From the NCBI RefSeq assembly GCF_000421845.1, contig NZ_ATXU01000010.1, positions 27,365-91,364 on the forward strand: a stretch of 64,000 nucleotides of DNA, in the 5' to 3' direction. Positions 45,298 through 55,060 of this stretch are shown piece after piece. The stretch is from Leucobacter chironomi DSM 19883. Its GTDB lineage: Bacteria > Actinomycetota > Actinomycetes > Actinomycetales > Microbacteriaceae. A program made the position numbers and the translations under genes. The notes beneath the pieces were generated by a model. It was not told the origin of the DNA, ran no database searches, and saw only the letters and a list, made by a program, of their open reading frames with translations. Each line of letters opens with the position of its first letter. Within the stretch, counting starts at the first letter, position 1.

Positions 45298-47403
45298 GTG
45301 AGCAACACGAAGCACTTCCGCACCGACATCCAGGCGCTGCGCACCATCGCAGTCCTCGCCGTGGTGATCTACCATCTGTGGCCGGGCCGTCTCACCGGCG
45401 GTTTCATGGGCGTCGACGTGTTCTTCGTGATCTCGGGATACCTCATGACGCGCTCGATCGTGCGCAGCGTCCAGGGCTCGCTCGACTCCCCGCACCGGCT
45501 CCGCAGCTCCGTCAACTTCCTCGCCGAGTTCTACGCGCGCCGCATCAAGCGGCTCGTGCCGGCAGCGGCGACGACGCTGGCAGCGATCCTCCTGCTCGTG
45601 TGGCTCACCGGCAAACTCGACCTCATCGCCACGACCGCGAAGCAGGTCGCGGCAGCGGCAGTCTTCGGCCAGAACCTGTACCTCGCGCACGAGTCCGTGG
45701 ACTACCTCGCGGCAGCCACGCCCCCGACCGCGGTGCAGCACTTCTGAAGCCTCTCGCTCGAGGAGCAGTTCTACCTGGCCTGGCCGCTACTGCTGCTGAT
45801 CCTCTCCCTGCTCACGGTGCACCTCACCGTCACCCGCAAGGGCGTGACGGTGCCGGGGGCGCTGTGGCCGACCGCGGCACTCGTCGCCCTGTTCTTCTTC
45901 TACGGCTACGGGCTCACCCAGTCGAATCCGGCAGCCGCCTACTTCGTCACCTTCGCGCGCGTCTGGGAGCTGCTGCTCGGGGCGGTGCTCGTCTTCGTGC
46001 CGACGATCACCCAGCCCGCGCTGCGCCTGCTGCTGCCATGGCTGGGCGCAGCCATGATCGGATACGCGCTCATCAGGTGGGACGGCACAGGATTCCCCGG
46101 CTGGCACGCGCTCGTACCAGTGGTCGGCACCGCATTCGTGATCCTCGGCGGCGTCTCGCCCGAGCAGTCCCGATTCTCCTTCGGTCAGGTGCTGCGCTAC
46201 CGCCCCATCCAGTGGGTCGGCGACATCTCCTACTCGCTGTACCTGTGGCACTGGCCGCTCATCGTGCTCGTTCCCGTGCTCCTCACGATGAACATCGACG
46301 GCGAGCATCGGGTGCCGCTCAAGCTCGGCATCCTCGCGGCGTCGTTCGTGATCGCCTGGCTGTCGTACCGCTTCGTCGAGCAGCCGGCCCAGAAGAACCG
46401 GTTCGGCAAGCGCCGGGTGTACTCCCTCTTCGCGCTCGTCACCGTCGTCATCTTCACAGCGGGCGTGGCCTCGGCGCAGCACGCCGAGCAGCAGTCCACC
46501 GCCTCGCTGCAGGAGATGCACGAGCTCGTCCTGTCCCCGGACGCCGGCTGCGCGGGCGGCCGAGCCCTCGCAGATCCCGAGCAGTGCGGGGCGGGTTTCG
46601 ACTCGCGCGATCCGCGATTCAGCGGCCTCGGCTCTGCGGACCAGTTCACCACGCTCATCCGCACGGGCGAGGGCTGCGACATCTTCCACCCCACCCCCGA
46701 CAGCACGCCGGACCCCACGCTCCTCTGCGATGTGGGCGATGTGACGGCGGAGAAGCGCATCACCCTGTGGGGCGACTCGCACGCGAACCACTGGATCAAC
46801 GCGCTCGACCAGATCGGCAGAGATCACCACGTCAAGTTCACGATCCTGAGCAGCGGCCAGTGCGCGGCGATGGACGCCAACGAGCCGCTCTGCAGCGACC
46901 GCATGGCCTTCATCCGAGACAGCGGCATCCTCGACGACAGCGACGCCATCATGCTCTCGCTGTGGTTCCGCTACGGGCCCGATGTCGAACGCCAGCCGAC
47001 GCAGGAAGCGCTCGACGTGCTCGCAAACCTCACCGACACCCCGGTGTACCTGCTGCAGGACATCCCTCCGGCAGGGACCGACGGCGGCCCCGACTGCGAC
47101 ACCCGCGGCCTGAGCTGCACCAACAGCGTCGAAGCCGCCCTGAGCTCGATGAACGGGGCCTACGAGCAGATGGTGGCCCGCGGCACGCTCGATCCGGATC
47201 GCATCATCGAGACCAGCGACATGTTCTGCGACGCCACCACCTGCTACTCCTTCATCGGCGGGCTGCCCGTCTACCAGTCGAACGCGCTCGCAGACGACGC
47301 CTCGGCGCCCGAGGGCAACGCCCACATGACCGCGAGCTACTCACTGACCCTCGCCGAGTTGCTGGCCGCGAAGCTCGACACCAAGAGCCTCCTCACGCCG
47401 TGA
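45298..47403 (+). pseudogene. OafA-like acyltransferase with SGNH domain, interrupted by a TGA stop
   Basis: The reading frame is that of a 701-codon acyltransferase_3-SGNH protein, a paralogue of the gene at 39201. Codon 150 (45745-45747) is TGA where the family has Trp: HF[stop]SLSLEEQFYLAWP against HYWSLSVEEQFYLLWP. The frame is intact on both sides. Upstream there is TDIQALRTIAVLAVVIYHLW; downstream RPIQWVGDISYSLYLWHWPL and GDSHANHW. A single TGG to TGA change explains it, so this is a nonsense pseudogene, a recent polymorphism or a sequencing error. Reinitiation at GTG 45817 could yield a C-terminal piece but would lack part of the catalytic core. The GTG start at 45298 matches the family start. 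Confidence 0.88.
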
Positions 47404-47434
47404 GGCCGCCCGCTCGATTCGAGCGGGCGGCCTC
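47402..47434. terminator. Bidirectional terminator between convergent genes
   Basis: A 16-nt perfect inverted repeat (GAGGCCGCCCGCTCGA, 47402-47417, with 47419-47434) around a single T. It begins within the stop codon of the interrupted acyltransferase and ends 24 bp before the glf stop. Very GC-rich; it probably serves both genes. Confidence 0.8.
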
Positions 47435-47458
47435 ACGGCGCCACGGGGCAGCCGAACC

Positions 47459-48619
<1,161 letters not shown>

Positions 48620-48640
48620 CTAGTGAGGAAAGCCCCGGGC

Positions 48641-49594
48641 TCAGCGGCCCGCGAGTGCGGCCGCAATGATACGGTGCGCGGGAACGATGCTGCGACGCTC
48701 GGCATCTGCGTCGATGCGTCCCTCGACCAGGTCCACGAAGTGCTCGAACTGCGCAGCAAGCGGCTCGAGGCCCGACACCTCGGGCACTTCCATCTCGGTC
48801 ATCTGCTTGAAGCCGACCTTGTCGTCGGTGCTCTCGATATTGGTGTGACGGTACTTGGTGACGCTGCGCAGCAGCAGATCCACTTCGACCATGGAATCGA
48901 GCGACTGCACCACCATGCGGCGCACCTTCCGCTGACCGATACGGCTGGCCGATGCCGAGGCGATACCCCCGCCGGGGAAACGCAGCGTCATGTCGATGAC
49001 GTCCTCGGCTCCCGCCATCGAATCGGGGTGGAAGTAGCCCAGCTCGGCGCTCACCGATTCCGGCGAGGCTGCGCCGTAGAGGTTCGAGATGAGGTCGGCG
49101 TCGTGCACCAGCATGTCCCACGCCACGCCCGTCTTGATGCGAGCCCAGTGCGGCGAGTGGCGCTCGGCACGCACGTAGACCGGCTCGTCGATGAGCTTCT
49201 TCGCCGCGAGCACCCCGGCGTTGAATCGTTCGAGGAAGCCGCACTGCACCGGCACGCCGCGCTGCTCGGCAACGCCGAGGATCTCCTCGGTCTGCTCAAG
49301 CGAGGGGCAGATCGGCTTCTCGATGAGCACCGGCAACCCGGCGTCGAGAATCTCCTTGGCGATGTCGTAGTGGTACTCGGTCGACGCCGCGACGACCACC
49401 GCATCGGCCCGTTTGAGCGCCTCCTCCGCGGCGGGGAACCAGTCGCCGCCGTACTGATCGGCCGCAGCCCGACCGTTCTGCTCGAAGGGGTCGACGATGC
49501 CGACCAGCTTCGCCCGCGCAGACGACGAGATGATACGCGCATGGTTGCGCCCCATCGTGCCCGCTCCGAAAAGAACGATATTCGGCTGCGCCAT
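48641..49594 (-). CDS. Gfo/Idh/MocA family oxidoreductase
   Basis: NAD(P)-dependent sugar oxidoreductase of 317 aa: Rossmann motif FGAGTMGRNHARII, AAASTEYHYDIA and EKPICPSLEQTEE (catalytic Lys of EKP), plus DMLVHDADL in the substrate domain. In polysaccharide loci such enzymes oxidise a nucleotide sugar (for example WbpB/WlbA acting before an aminotransferase) or reduce a ketosugar. With the DegT aminotransferase at 62510 and the LpxD-like acyltransferase next door it could supply an amino sugar. ATG 49594 has GAGGAG upstream. Confidence 0.85.
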   Translation of the reverse strand: MAQPNIVLFGAGTMGRNHARIISSSARAKLVGIVDPFEQNGRAAADQYGGDWFPAAEEALKRADAVVVAASTEYHYDIAKEILDAGLPVLIEKPICPSLEQTEEILGVAEQRGVPVQCGFLERFNAGVLAAKKLIDEPVYVRAERHSPHWARIKTGVAWDMLVHDADLISNLYGAASPESVSAELGYFHPDSMAGAEDVIDMTLRFPGGGIASASASRIGQRKVRRMVVQSLDSMVEVDLLLRSVTKYRHTNIESTDDKVGFKQMTEMEVPEVSGLEPLAAQFEHFVDLVEGRIDADAERRSIVPAHRIIAAALAGR

Positions 49595-49709
49595 CCTGAC
49601 TCCTCAATCTGCCGGTAATGCGTCCGCCCATCGTATCCGAGGGCGTAGTCGAGTCCCAGTCTACGTTCGTACCCGGCGGCTCCTCCTGGATGCGCGGTAC
49701 AGTTCTCGC

Positions 49710-50612
49710 ATGACCGGACTCAGCGCACGCACCATCGCCGCCGACTTCGCCGCGGATCTCGCCGGCGCCGACCTCGCCGTCACGGGGCCAGCGCCCCTGC
49801 TCGACGCCGAGGCGCAGCACCTCGCCTTCGTCGGCGACACCACCCGATTCGCGGAGGCCTTCGACCGCGCCGCCCTCGCGGGCGCGGTGATCTTCGCGCC
49901 GCTCGGAACGGCGCTCCCGGACGGCGCCGCAGGCGCCCTGATCCTCGTCGAGAACCCGCGCGCGGCGTTCGGCCAGGCCGTCGCCCGCTACTTCGCCCCG
50001 CGCGCCGAGGCCGGCATCGCCGACACCGCCCGCGTGCACCCGACCGCGCAGGTGCACGCGACGGCGCACATCGGCGAGTACACCGTGATCCGCGAGGGAG
50101 CCGTCGTCGAGGCCCACGCCGAGATCAGGGACCACGTGGTCATCGGCCGCGGCGTCGTGATCGGCGAGCACGCACTCGTGAAAAGCCAGGCCGTCGTCGG
50201 CGAGGAGGGCTTCGGCATCGAGAAGGACGCCGACGGCAACAACTTCCATGTCCCGCACATCGGCTCGGTGCGGCTCGGCGCCCACACCGAGGTCGGCAAC
50301 TTCACGACGGTCTGCTCGGGCACCATCGCCCCGACCGTGGTCGGCGACTACACGAAGATCGACGACCACGTGCATATCGCGCACAACTGCCAGATCGGGA
50401 AGAACGTCATCATCACCGCCTGCGCCGAGATCTCGGGCAGCGTCGTGATCGAGGACGAGGTGTGGATCGGGCCGAACGCCTCCGTGATCCAGGGGCTCAC
50501 CCTCGGCAAAGACTCGCTGCTCGGCATCGGAGCGGTCGCGGTGAAGTCGGTGCCCGCAAACGAGGTGCGCGTGGGCAACCCCGCGAAGCGCCTCGGCGAC
50601 AACAAGAAATAG
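49710..50612 (+). CDS. LpxD-like acyltransferase (hexapeptide repeat)
   Basis: Left-handed beta-helix acyltransferase of 300 aa with the two-part layout of LpxD (UDP-3-O-acylglucosamine N-acyltransferase). An N-terminal Rossmann-like/uridine-binding type domain (about 1-100) is followed by hexapeptide repeats (about 105-260) with HIGEYTVIREGAVV, the HVHIAHNCQIGKNVII segment carrying the catalytic-type His, and GPNASVIQGLTLG. Gram-positive bacteria make no lipid A, so the acceptor is more likely an amino sugar of the surface polymer and the donor an acyl-ACP. ATG 49710 lies 6 nt after TACAGT (49698-49703): leaderless. It is divergent from the oxidoreductase gene. Confidence 0.85.
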   Translation: MTGLSARTIAADFAADLAGADLAVTGPAPLLDAEAQHLAFVGDTTRFAEAFDRAALAGAVIFAPLGTALPDGAAGALILVENPRAAFGQAVARYFAPRAEAGIADTARVHPTAQVHATAHIGEYTVIREGAVVEAHAEIRDHVVIGRGVVIGEHALVKSQAVVGEEGFGIEKDADGNNFHVPHIGSVRLGAHTEVGNFTTVCSGTIAPTVVGDYTKIDDHVHIAHNCQIGKNVIITACAEISGSVVIEDEVWIGPNASVIQGLTLGKDSLLGIGAVAVKSVPANEVRVGNPAKRLGDNKK

Positions 50613-50623
50613 CCTCGGCGCAT

Positions 50624-50671
50624 AGACGACTGCGGCCCGCGGATCCTCGGATCCGCGGGCCATCGTCGTCT
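50624..50671. terminator. Bidirectional terminator hairpin
   Basis: Inner perfect 13-bp stem (GGCCCGCGGATCC, 50634-50646, with 50649-50661) and outer 7-bp stem (AGACGAC/GTCGTCT), separated by 3-nt bulges. It lies between the convergent LpxD-like and deacetylase-like genes. Confidence 0.8.
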
Positions 50672-50675
50672 CGGC

Positions 50676-51347
50676 TCAGTAGTTCTCGGCCGGCACCTTC
50701 TCGAACCACCAGAACGGGTGCGTGAGCACCTGCATGAGCGGCTCCTTGCCGACCCACTCGCCGAAGTGGCCCTCGCGCCAGCGACCGCTCGAGTCGCTCA
50801 GGTACTTCATGTTCGGCATCATGAAGCGCTCTTCGTAGGCGTGGTAGGCGACGCTGTCGCTCCAGCGCTCGAGCAGCCCGTTCGCGAACTCGACACCGCC
50901 CATGCGGGCCGGCTCATGCGAGCTGAACCCGCCGAGCGGGCGTCCCACGGCGGCCTCGAAGACGGCGCGCTGCCGGTCCGCCCAGTCGAGGTTGTCGCTG
51001 CCGAGCCAGTCGCAGAGCCCGCCTTCGAGATGCAGCTGTACCTCGTGCCCGAGCTGCTCCATCTCCTGCACGATCTGCAGCGACGGCAGGCTGAGCAGAT
51101 TGTAGCCCCGGGCGTGCACGCGTAGGAAGAAGGTCGAGGAGACCCCTGCTTCGGCATCGACGCGCGCCACACGCAGCGCCTGCTCGATCGTGTTGTCGAT
51201 GTCGTGGCGCAGCACCATGTGGCGCTCCTGCGGGCTCGCGAGGTACTCCTGGAACGAAGTCACTGCGTACCCGGCGTCGCGGTAGTCCCGCAGAGTGTCG
51301 GCGTACGACTTCAGCGAGTAGTCGAAGATCTTGGGAGCTGATTCCAT
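50676..51347 (-). CDS. Polysaccharide deacetylase-like protein
   Basis: Protein of 223 aa resembling divergent NodB-fold deacetylases: LRHDIDNTIEQA (metal-binding His-Asp-type motif 1), SSTFFLRVHARGYN, HEVQLHLEGG (motif 2 His) and SSHEPAR. No signal peptide or membrane segment is seen, so it probably acts on a cytoplasmic sugar precursor. The substrate is unknown. ATG 51347 is the plausible start, although the upstream ribosome-binding site is weak. Confidence 0.7.
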   Translation of the reverse strand: MESAPKIFDYSLKSYADTLRDYRDAGYAVTSFQEYLASPQERHMVLRHDIDNTIEQALRVARVDAEAGVSSTFFLRVHARGYNLLSLPSLQIVQEMEQLGHEVQLHLEGGLCDWLGSDNLDWADRQRAVFEAAVGRPLGGFSSHEPARMGGVEFANGLLERWSDSVAYHAYEERFMMPNMKYLSDSSGRWREGHFGEWVGKEPLMQVLTHPFWWFEKVPAENY

Positions 51348-51470
51348 GGGCGGATCGTCTTTCAGTTCGGATCGGCCGCACGGCCGAGGGGAATATGGGG
51401 AAGATCGCGCACCATGATACGGGAGAATGGTTCATCGGGCCCGGTCTCGAGCCGGGTTAGGATTGGCGGC

Positions 51471-51509
51471 ATGACATTCGTGAGCCGAGCGGGTCGCCCC
51501 GAGCTGTGA
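51471..51509 (+). CDS. 12-codon leaderless leader ORF
   Basis: An ATG at 51471 lies 7 nt after TAGGAT (51458-51463) and opens a 12-codon frame (MTFVSRAGRPEL) whose TGA (51507-51509) overlaps the GTG start of the next glycosyltransferase gene as GTGA. That gene has no ribosome-binding site of its own. The short ORF may act only to deliver ribosomes to it. Peptide function is unlikely. Confidence 0.5.
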   Translation: MTFVSRAGRPEL

Positions 51510-52738
51510 ATCGCAATCACCTGCCCTCATGGATCAATCGGCTGATCGATCTTATCGCCGACGCCCCCATGAGCCCGCTCGGACGGCTCGCGGCCCGCCG
51601 TCTAGGCCGCCCGGCGCCTCGCGGCAGCGTCGGCACCACCTCGTTCGACGAGCGGCCGATCCGCCTGCTGATCGCGCCTGTCAACTACTCGGGCCAGGCC
51701 TACGCCTGGGCCCGTGCACTCGAAACCGCCGACGCCGATATCTCGGCCCGCAACATGGCGATCGAAGTGCCGGGAGGATTCGACTTCGCAGCGGATCTGC
51801 TCGTGCCCGTCGGCACTTACCACAACGACGCCGACTGGCAGCAGCGCCAGCTCGAGGCCGCGTCGCGCGCCACCCACGTGCTCATCGAGGCTGAGGAGCC
51901 CCCATTCGGCCGCCTTCTGGGGCGATCGGTCGCAGCGCAGGCGCAGGCGCTCCTCGATCGCGGCGTCGACGTGGCCTATCTCGCACACGGCACCGACGCG
52001 CGGTTGCCCTCGCGACACATGCGCGAGCACCCCATCTCCTACTACGACGATCCCGCCGTGTACCTGCCGCGCGCCGAGCAGGTCGCGGCGCGCAACATCG
52101 AGCTGCTCCGGAACAGCGGCCGCACGGTCTTCGTCTCCACCCCGGATCTGCTGAGCGATCTCCCCGGGGCGTTCTGGTGCCCGGTGACGGTTGATCCGGC
52201 GCGCTGGGCCGCAGACGACCGCAGGGAGCGACCGGTCGGAGCCCCGCTCCGCGTCGCCCATGCGCCCTCCGTCGCCGCGTACAAGGGCACGCCGCTCATC
52301 ATGCCCGTGCTCGAGCGGTTGCAGGCCGAAGGTCTCATCGAGCTCGACCTGATTCAAGGCGTACCCTCAGCCGACATGCCCGCCCGATTCGCAGCGGCCG
52401 ACGTCATGCTTGACCAGTTCCGCACCGGCTCCTACGGCGTGGCCGCCTGCGAGGCGATGGCCGCGGGCTGCATCGTGATCGGCGAGGTCTTCGACCGCGT
52501 ACGCGCCGACATCTTCACCGCGACCGGCTTGCGCCTGCCGGTGTTCGAGGCAGTTCCGGGTACCCTTGAAGACGTGTTGCGTCGTCTCGTCGCAGCTCCG
52601 GACCTCTCGCGCGAACGCGCTCGCAGCGTTGAGTTCGTGAGCGCAGTGCACGACGGACGCCACTCGGCCCGAGTGCTGCAGCAGCACTGGGTATCCGGCC
52701 AGAACCGCGAGGAGGGCCTCCATGCATCCGGCAGCTGA
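51506..52738 (+). CDS. Glycosyltransferase, GT4-like (paralogue 1 of 3)
   Basis: Predicted cytoplasmic GT-B glycosyltransferase of 410 aa. N-terminal half: LLIAPVNYSGQAYAWARALE, SARNMAIEVPGG and LAHGTDARLPS. C-terminal half: APSVAAYKGTPLI and LDQFRTGSYGVAACEAMAAGC, which has the EX7E-like donor-site pattern of GT4. Two further genes here (52722, 55060) are clear paralogues sharing these segments. The GTG start at 51506 overlaps the stop of a 12-codon leader ORF. Donor and acceptor are unknown. Confidence 0.82.
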   Translation: MNRNHLPSWINRLIDLIADAPMSPLGRLAARRLGRPAPRGSVGTTSFDERPIRLLIAPVNYSGQAYAWARALETADADISARNMAIEVPGGFDFAADLLVPVGTYHNDADWQQRQLEAASRATHVLIEAEEPPFGRLLGRSVAAQAQALLDRGVDVAYLAHGTDARLPSRHMREHPISYYDDPAVYLPRAEQVAARNIELLRNSGRTVFVSTPDLLSDLPGAFWCPVTVDPARWAADDRRERPVGAPLRVAHAPSVAAYKGTPLIMPVLERLQAEGLIELDLIQGVPSADMPARFAAADVMLDQFRTGSYGVAACEAMAAGCIVIGEVFDRVRADIFTATGLRLPVFEAVPGTLEDVLRRLVAAPDLSRERARSVEFVSAVHDGRHSARVLQQHWVSGQNREEGLHASGS

Positions 52739-53894
52739 ACGTCTCTGGAAACTCGTCCCGAAGCTCGGGCAGGACACGATCGCGACAGCGGTCGACCGAT
52801 TCAAGGGCGTCGTGCCGCCCCCGCCGCCCCTCCCCGACGCCGACCGAGCCGCGCGGCTGTTCATCGGCCCCGTGAACTACGCTGGCCAGGGCTACCAGTG
52901 GGGCCGCGCGGCAGAGTCGACGGGCCGGGTCTCGGCCCGCAACTACGTGCACGACGGCAACAACCTGCTGCTCTATCCCGCTGACTACACCGTCTCCTGG
53001 CGCACCACTGAACACTCCCGGGCTTGGCAGCGGGCAATGGCGGACACGCTCGCCGAGCACTACACGCATGTGCTCATCGAAGCCTGCTACCCGATCCTTG
53101 GGGGCATGTTCTCGGGCGACATGCGCCGTCAGATCTCGTTGATGCGCAATGCCGGGCTCAAGGTCGCATTCGTGGGCCACGGCACCGATGTGCGCCTTCC
53201 CTCGCTTCACGCCCAACTCGATGAGTGGTCGTACTTCCGGGACGCCGATTGGATCGACCCCGCCCTCGTCGAGCCCGTCGTCGCCGCCAACCTCCAGCTC
53301 ATCGCCGACACGAAGGCCCCTGTCTTCGTGTCAACCGCAGGGCTGCTGCTCGATCTTCCCGACGCCCAGTTTCTCGGAGTCATCATCGACCCAGACCGCT
53401 GGGCGAACGATGCCCCGCTACTCGAGCGTGAACGAATCAAGGTGGTGCACGCCCCCACGAATCCGATCCCGAAGGGTACCCCGTACGTGGCGCCAGTCGC
53501 CCAGAAGCTTCACGACGAGGGCCTCATCGAGTACGTCGAGCTGAGAGGGATCCCGAACCACGAAATGCCGGCCGTGTTCGCCGACGCCGACGTGGTGCTC
53601 GACCAGTTCCGATCAGGTGACTACGGGGTGGCCGCCTGCGAGGTGATGGCTTCCGGGCGCATCGTACTCGCGCACGTGAGCGATCAGGTGCGCGATGAGG
53701 TCGCCAGCCACGCCGGCATGCCCCTCCCGATCCACGAGACGACGCTGGAGAACGTCGAGGCGACCCTCCGCGACATCGTGGCCCGTCGCGACCACTACCG
53801 CGAGCTCGCCCGGAAGGGCCCCGAGTTCGTGCGTCGCCTGCACAGCGGCGAGTTCTCCCGCGACGTGCTGATGCAGCACTTCCTGGAGGCGTAG
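52722..53894 (+). CDS. Glycosyltransferase, GT4-like (paralogue 2 of 3)
   Basis: Paralogue of the preceding gene, 390 aa: FIGPVNYAGQGYQWGRAAE, SARNYVHDGNN, VGHGTDVRLPS, APTNPIPKGTPYV and LDQFRSGDYGVAACEVMASG. ATG 52722 has GGAGG upstream and overlaps the previous gene by 17 bp. The next gene starts in its stop codon. The four overlapping genes from 51506 to 56280 must be one transcript and probably build one oligosaccharide stepwise. Confidence 0.82.
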   Translation: MHPAAERLWKLVPKLGQDTIATAVDRFKGVVPPPPPLPDADRAARLFIGPVNYAGQGYQWGRAAESTGRVSARNYVHDGNNLLLYPADYTVSWRTTEHSRAWQRAMADTLAEHYTHVLIEACYPILGGMFSGDMRRQISLMRNAGLKVAFVGHGTDVRLPSLHAQLDEWSYFRDADWIDPALVEPVVAANLQLIADTKAPVFVSTAGLLLDLPDAQFLGVIIDPDRWANDAPLLERERIKVVHAPTNPIPKGTPYVAPVAQKLHDEGLIEYVELRGIPNHEMPAVFADADVVLDQFRSGDYGVAACEVMASGRIVLAHVSDQVRDEVASHAGMPLPIHETTLENVEATLRDIVARRDHYRELARKGPEFVRRLHSGEFSRDVLMQHFLEA

Positions 53895-55060
53895 TGCGCG
53901 TCATCATCGCCACCCGCATCTACCGGCCCGAGCCCGCAGCGGCCTCGCTATTCCTCGGTTGCGTCTCTGACGCGCTGCGCGCTCAGGGCGCCGAGGTCGA
54001 GGTACTCACCGCAAAGCCAGTGCCCGGTCAGGGCGAGGGCTCGCGCGGCGAGCGCATCCGCACCTTCCCCGTGCTGCGCGATCGCAACGGCTACCTCCGC
54101 GGCTATGTGCAGTACATGAGCTTTGACATCCCGCTCGCCTTCCGACTGCTAATCACCCGTCGCCCGGATGCGATCTTCGTCGAACCGCCGCCCACGACCG
54201 GGGCCGTGGTGCGAGTGATCTGCGCGCTCCGGCGCATCCCGTACGTCTACGACGCAGCCGACATCTGGTCGGATGCCGCCGGCTACATGGGCACTGCGTC
54301 GCTCGCAGTGCGGATCCTGCGCGGGATCGAGCGATTCGCACTCAGGGGAGCGCGCGGGATCGTTACGATCTCCCAGGGCGTGGCGGATCGCGTGCGCGCG
54401 CTCGGGGTGCACACCCCCGCCACGGTTACGGGGTTCGGCGCAGACACGCTGATTTTCCGCTACGCCGAAGCCCCGGTCGAACGGGTCTTTCTGTACGCCG
54501 GAACCTACACCGAGTTGCACGGTGCCGACATCCTCATCGAGGCCTTTGCGCGTTTCTCGGCAACGCATCCCGGCTACAGGCTGCGCTTCATCGGGAACGG
54601 CAGCGGACAGGAGCGGATGCTGCAGCGCGCACACGAGCTGGGGATCGGCGGATCGGTCGACTTCGTCGACCCGGTGGCCCCGGCCGAACTGCAGCCCGAG
54701 TTCTCGCGCGCCGTGGCGAGCCTCTCCACTCAGTTCCCGGAGCCCGGCTACCGTTACGCCTTCACCTCGAAGATCTACTCCTCGTTCGCTGCCGGCTGCC
54801 CAGTGATCTTCGCAGGCCCCGGGCCGACGGGAAGCTTCATCGAGCAGGCGTCCGAGGAGGTCGAGGTCGGATCGGCGGTCGCCTACGACGCCGATGCCAT
54901 TGCGGATGCGATGCGCGCGCGCGCCGATGCGCCCCTGCCTGCTGAGGGACGGCGTGAGCTCGCTTCCTGGACGGCGGCTCACCATTCGATGGGGGCCGTG
55001 GGGAGGCGAGTCGCCGAGGTGATCTCTGTGGCTGCACGCACGCGCAGCAGGCAGCGCTGA
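53894..55060 (+). CDS. Glycosyltransferase family 4 (WbuB-like)
   Basis: GT4 glycosyltransferase of 388 aa, distinct from the flanking paralogues. ATRIYRPEPAAASLFLG opens the N-terminal domain (as in WbuB/ExpE-type enzymes), followed by VYDAADIWSDAAGYMG and a donor-binding half with FLYAGTYTELHGADILIEA and FTSKIYSSFAAGCPVIFAGPG. It starts with GTG at 53894, sharing one base with the previous stop (TAGTG), and ends by sharing one with the next start. It is placed between the second and third members of the paralogue trio. Confidence 0.87.
   Translation: MRVIIATRIYRPEPAAASLFLGCVSDALRAQGAEVEVLTAKPVPGQGEGSRGERIRTFPVLRDRNGYLRGYVQYMSFDIPLAFRLLITRRPDAIFVEPPPTTGAVVRVICALRRIPYVYDAADIWSDAAGYMGTASLAVRILRGIERFALRGARGIVTISQGVADRVRALGVHTPATVTGFGADTLIFRYAEAPVERVFLYAGTYTELHGADILIEAFARFSATHPGYRLRFIGNGSGQERMLQRAHELGIGGSVDFVDPVAPAELQPEFSRAVASLSTQFPEPGYRYAFTSKIYSSFAAGCPVIFAGPGPTGSFIEQASEEVEVGSAVAYDADAIADAMRARADAPLPAEGRRELASWTAAHHSMGAVGRRVAEVISVAARTRSRQR

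Noticed and set aside
45745..45747. TGA as selenocysteine or programmed read-through
   Set aside because: The family has Trp, not Cys, at this position; no selenocysteine genes are in the window, and I could not identify a SECIS-like hairpin. A nonsense change is simpler.
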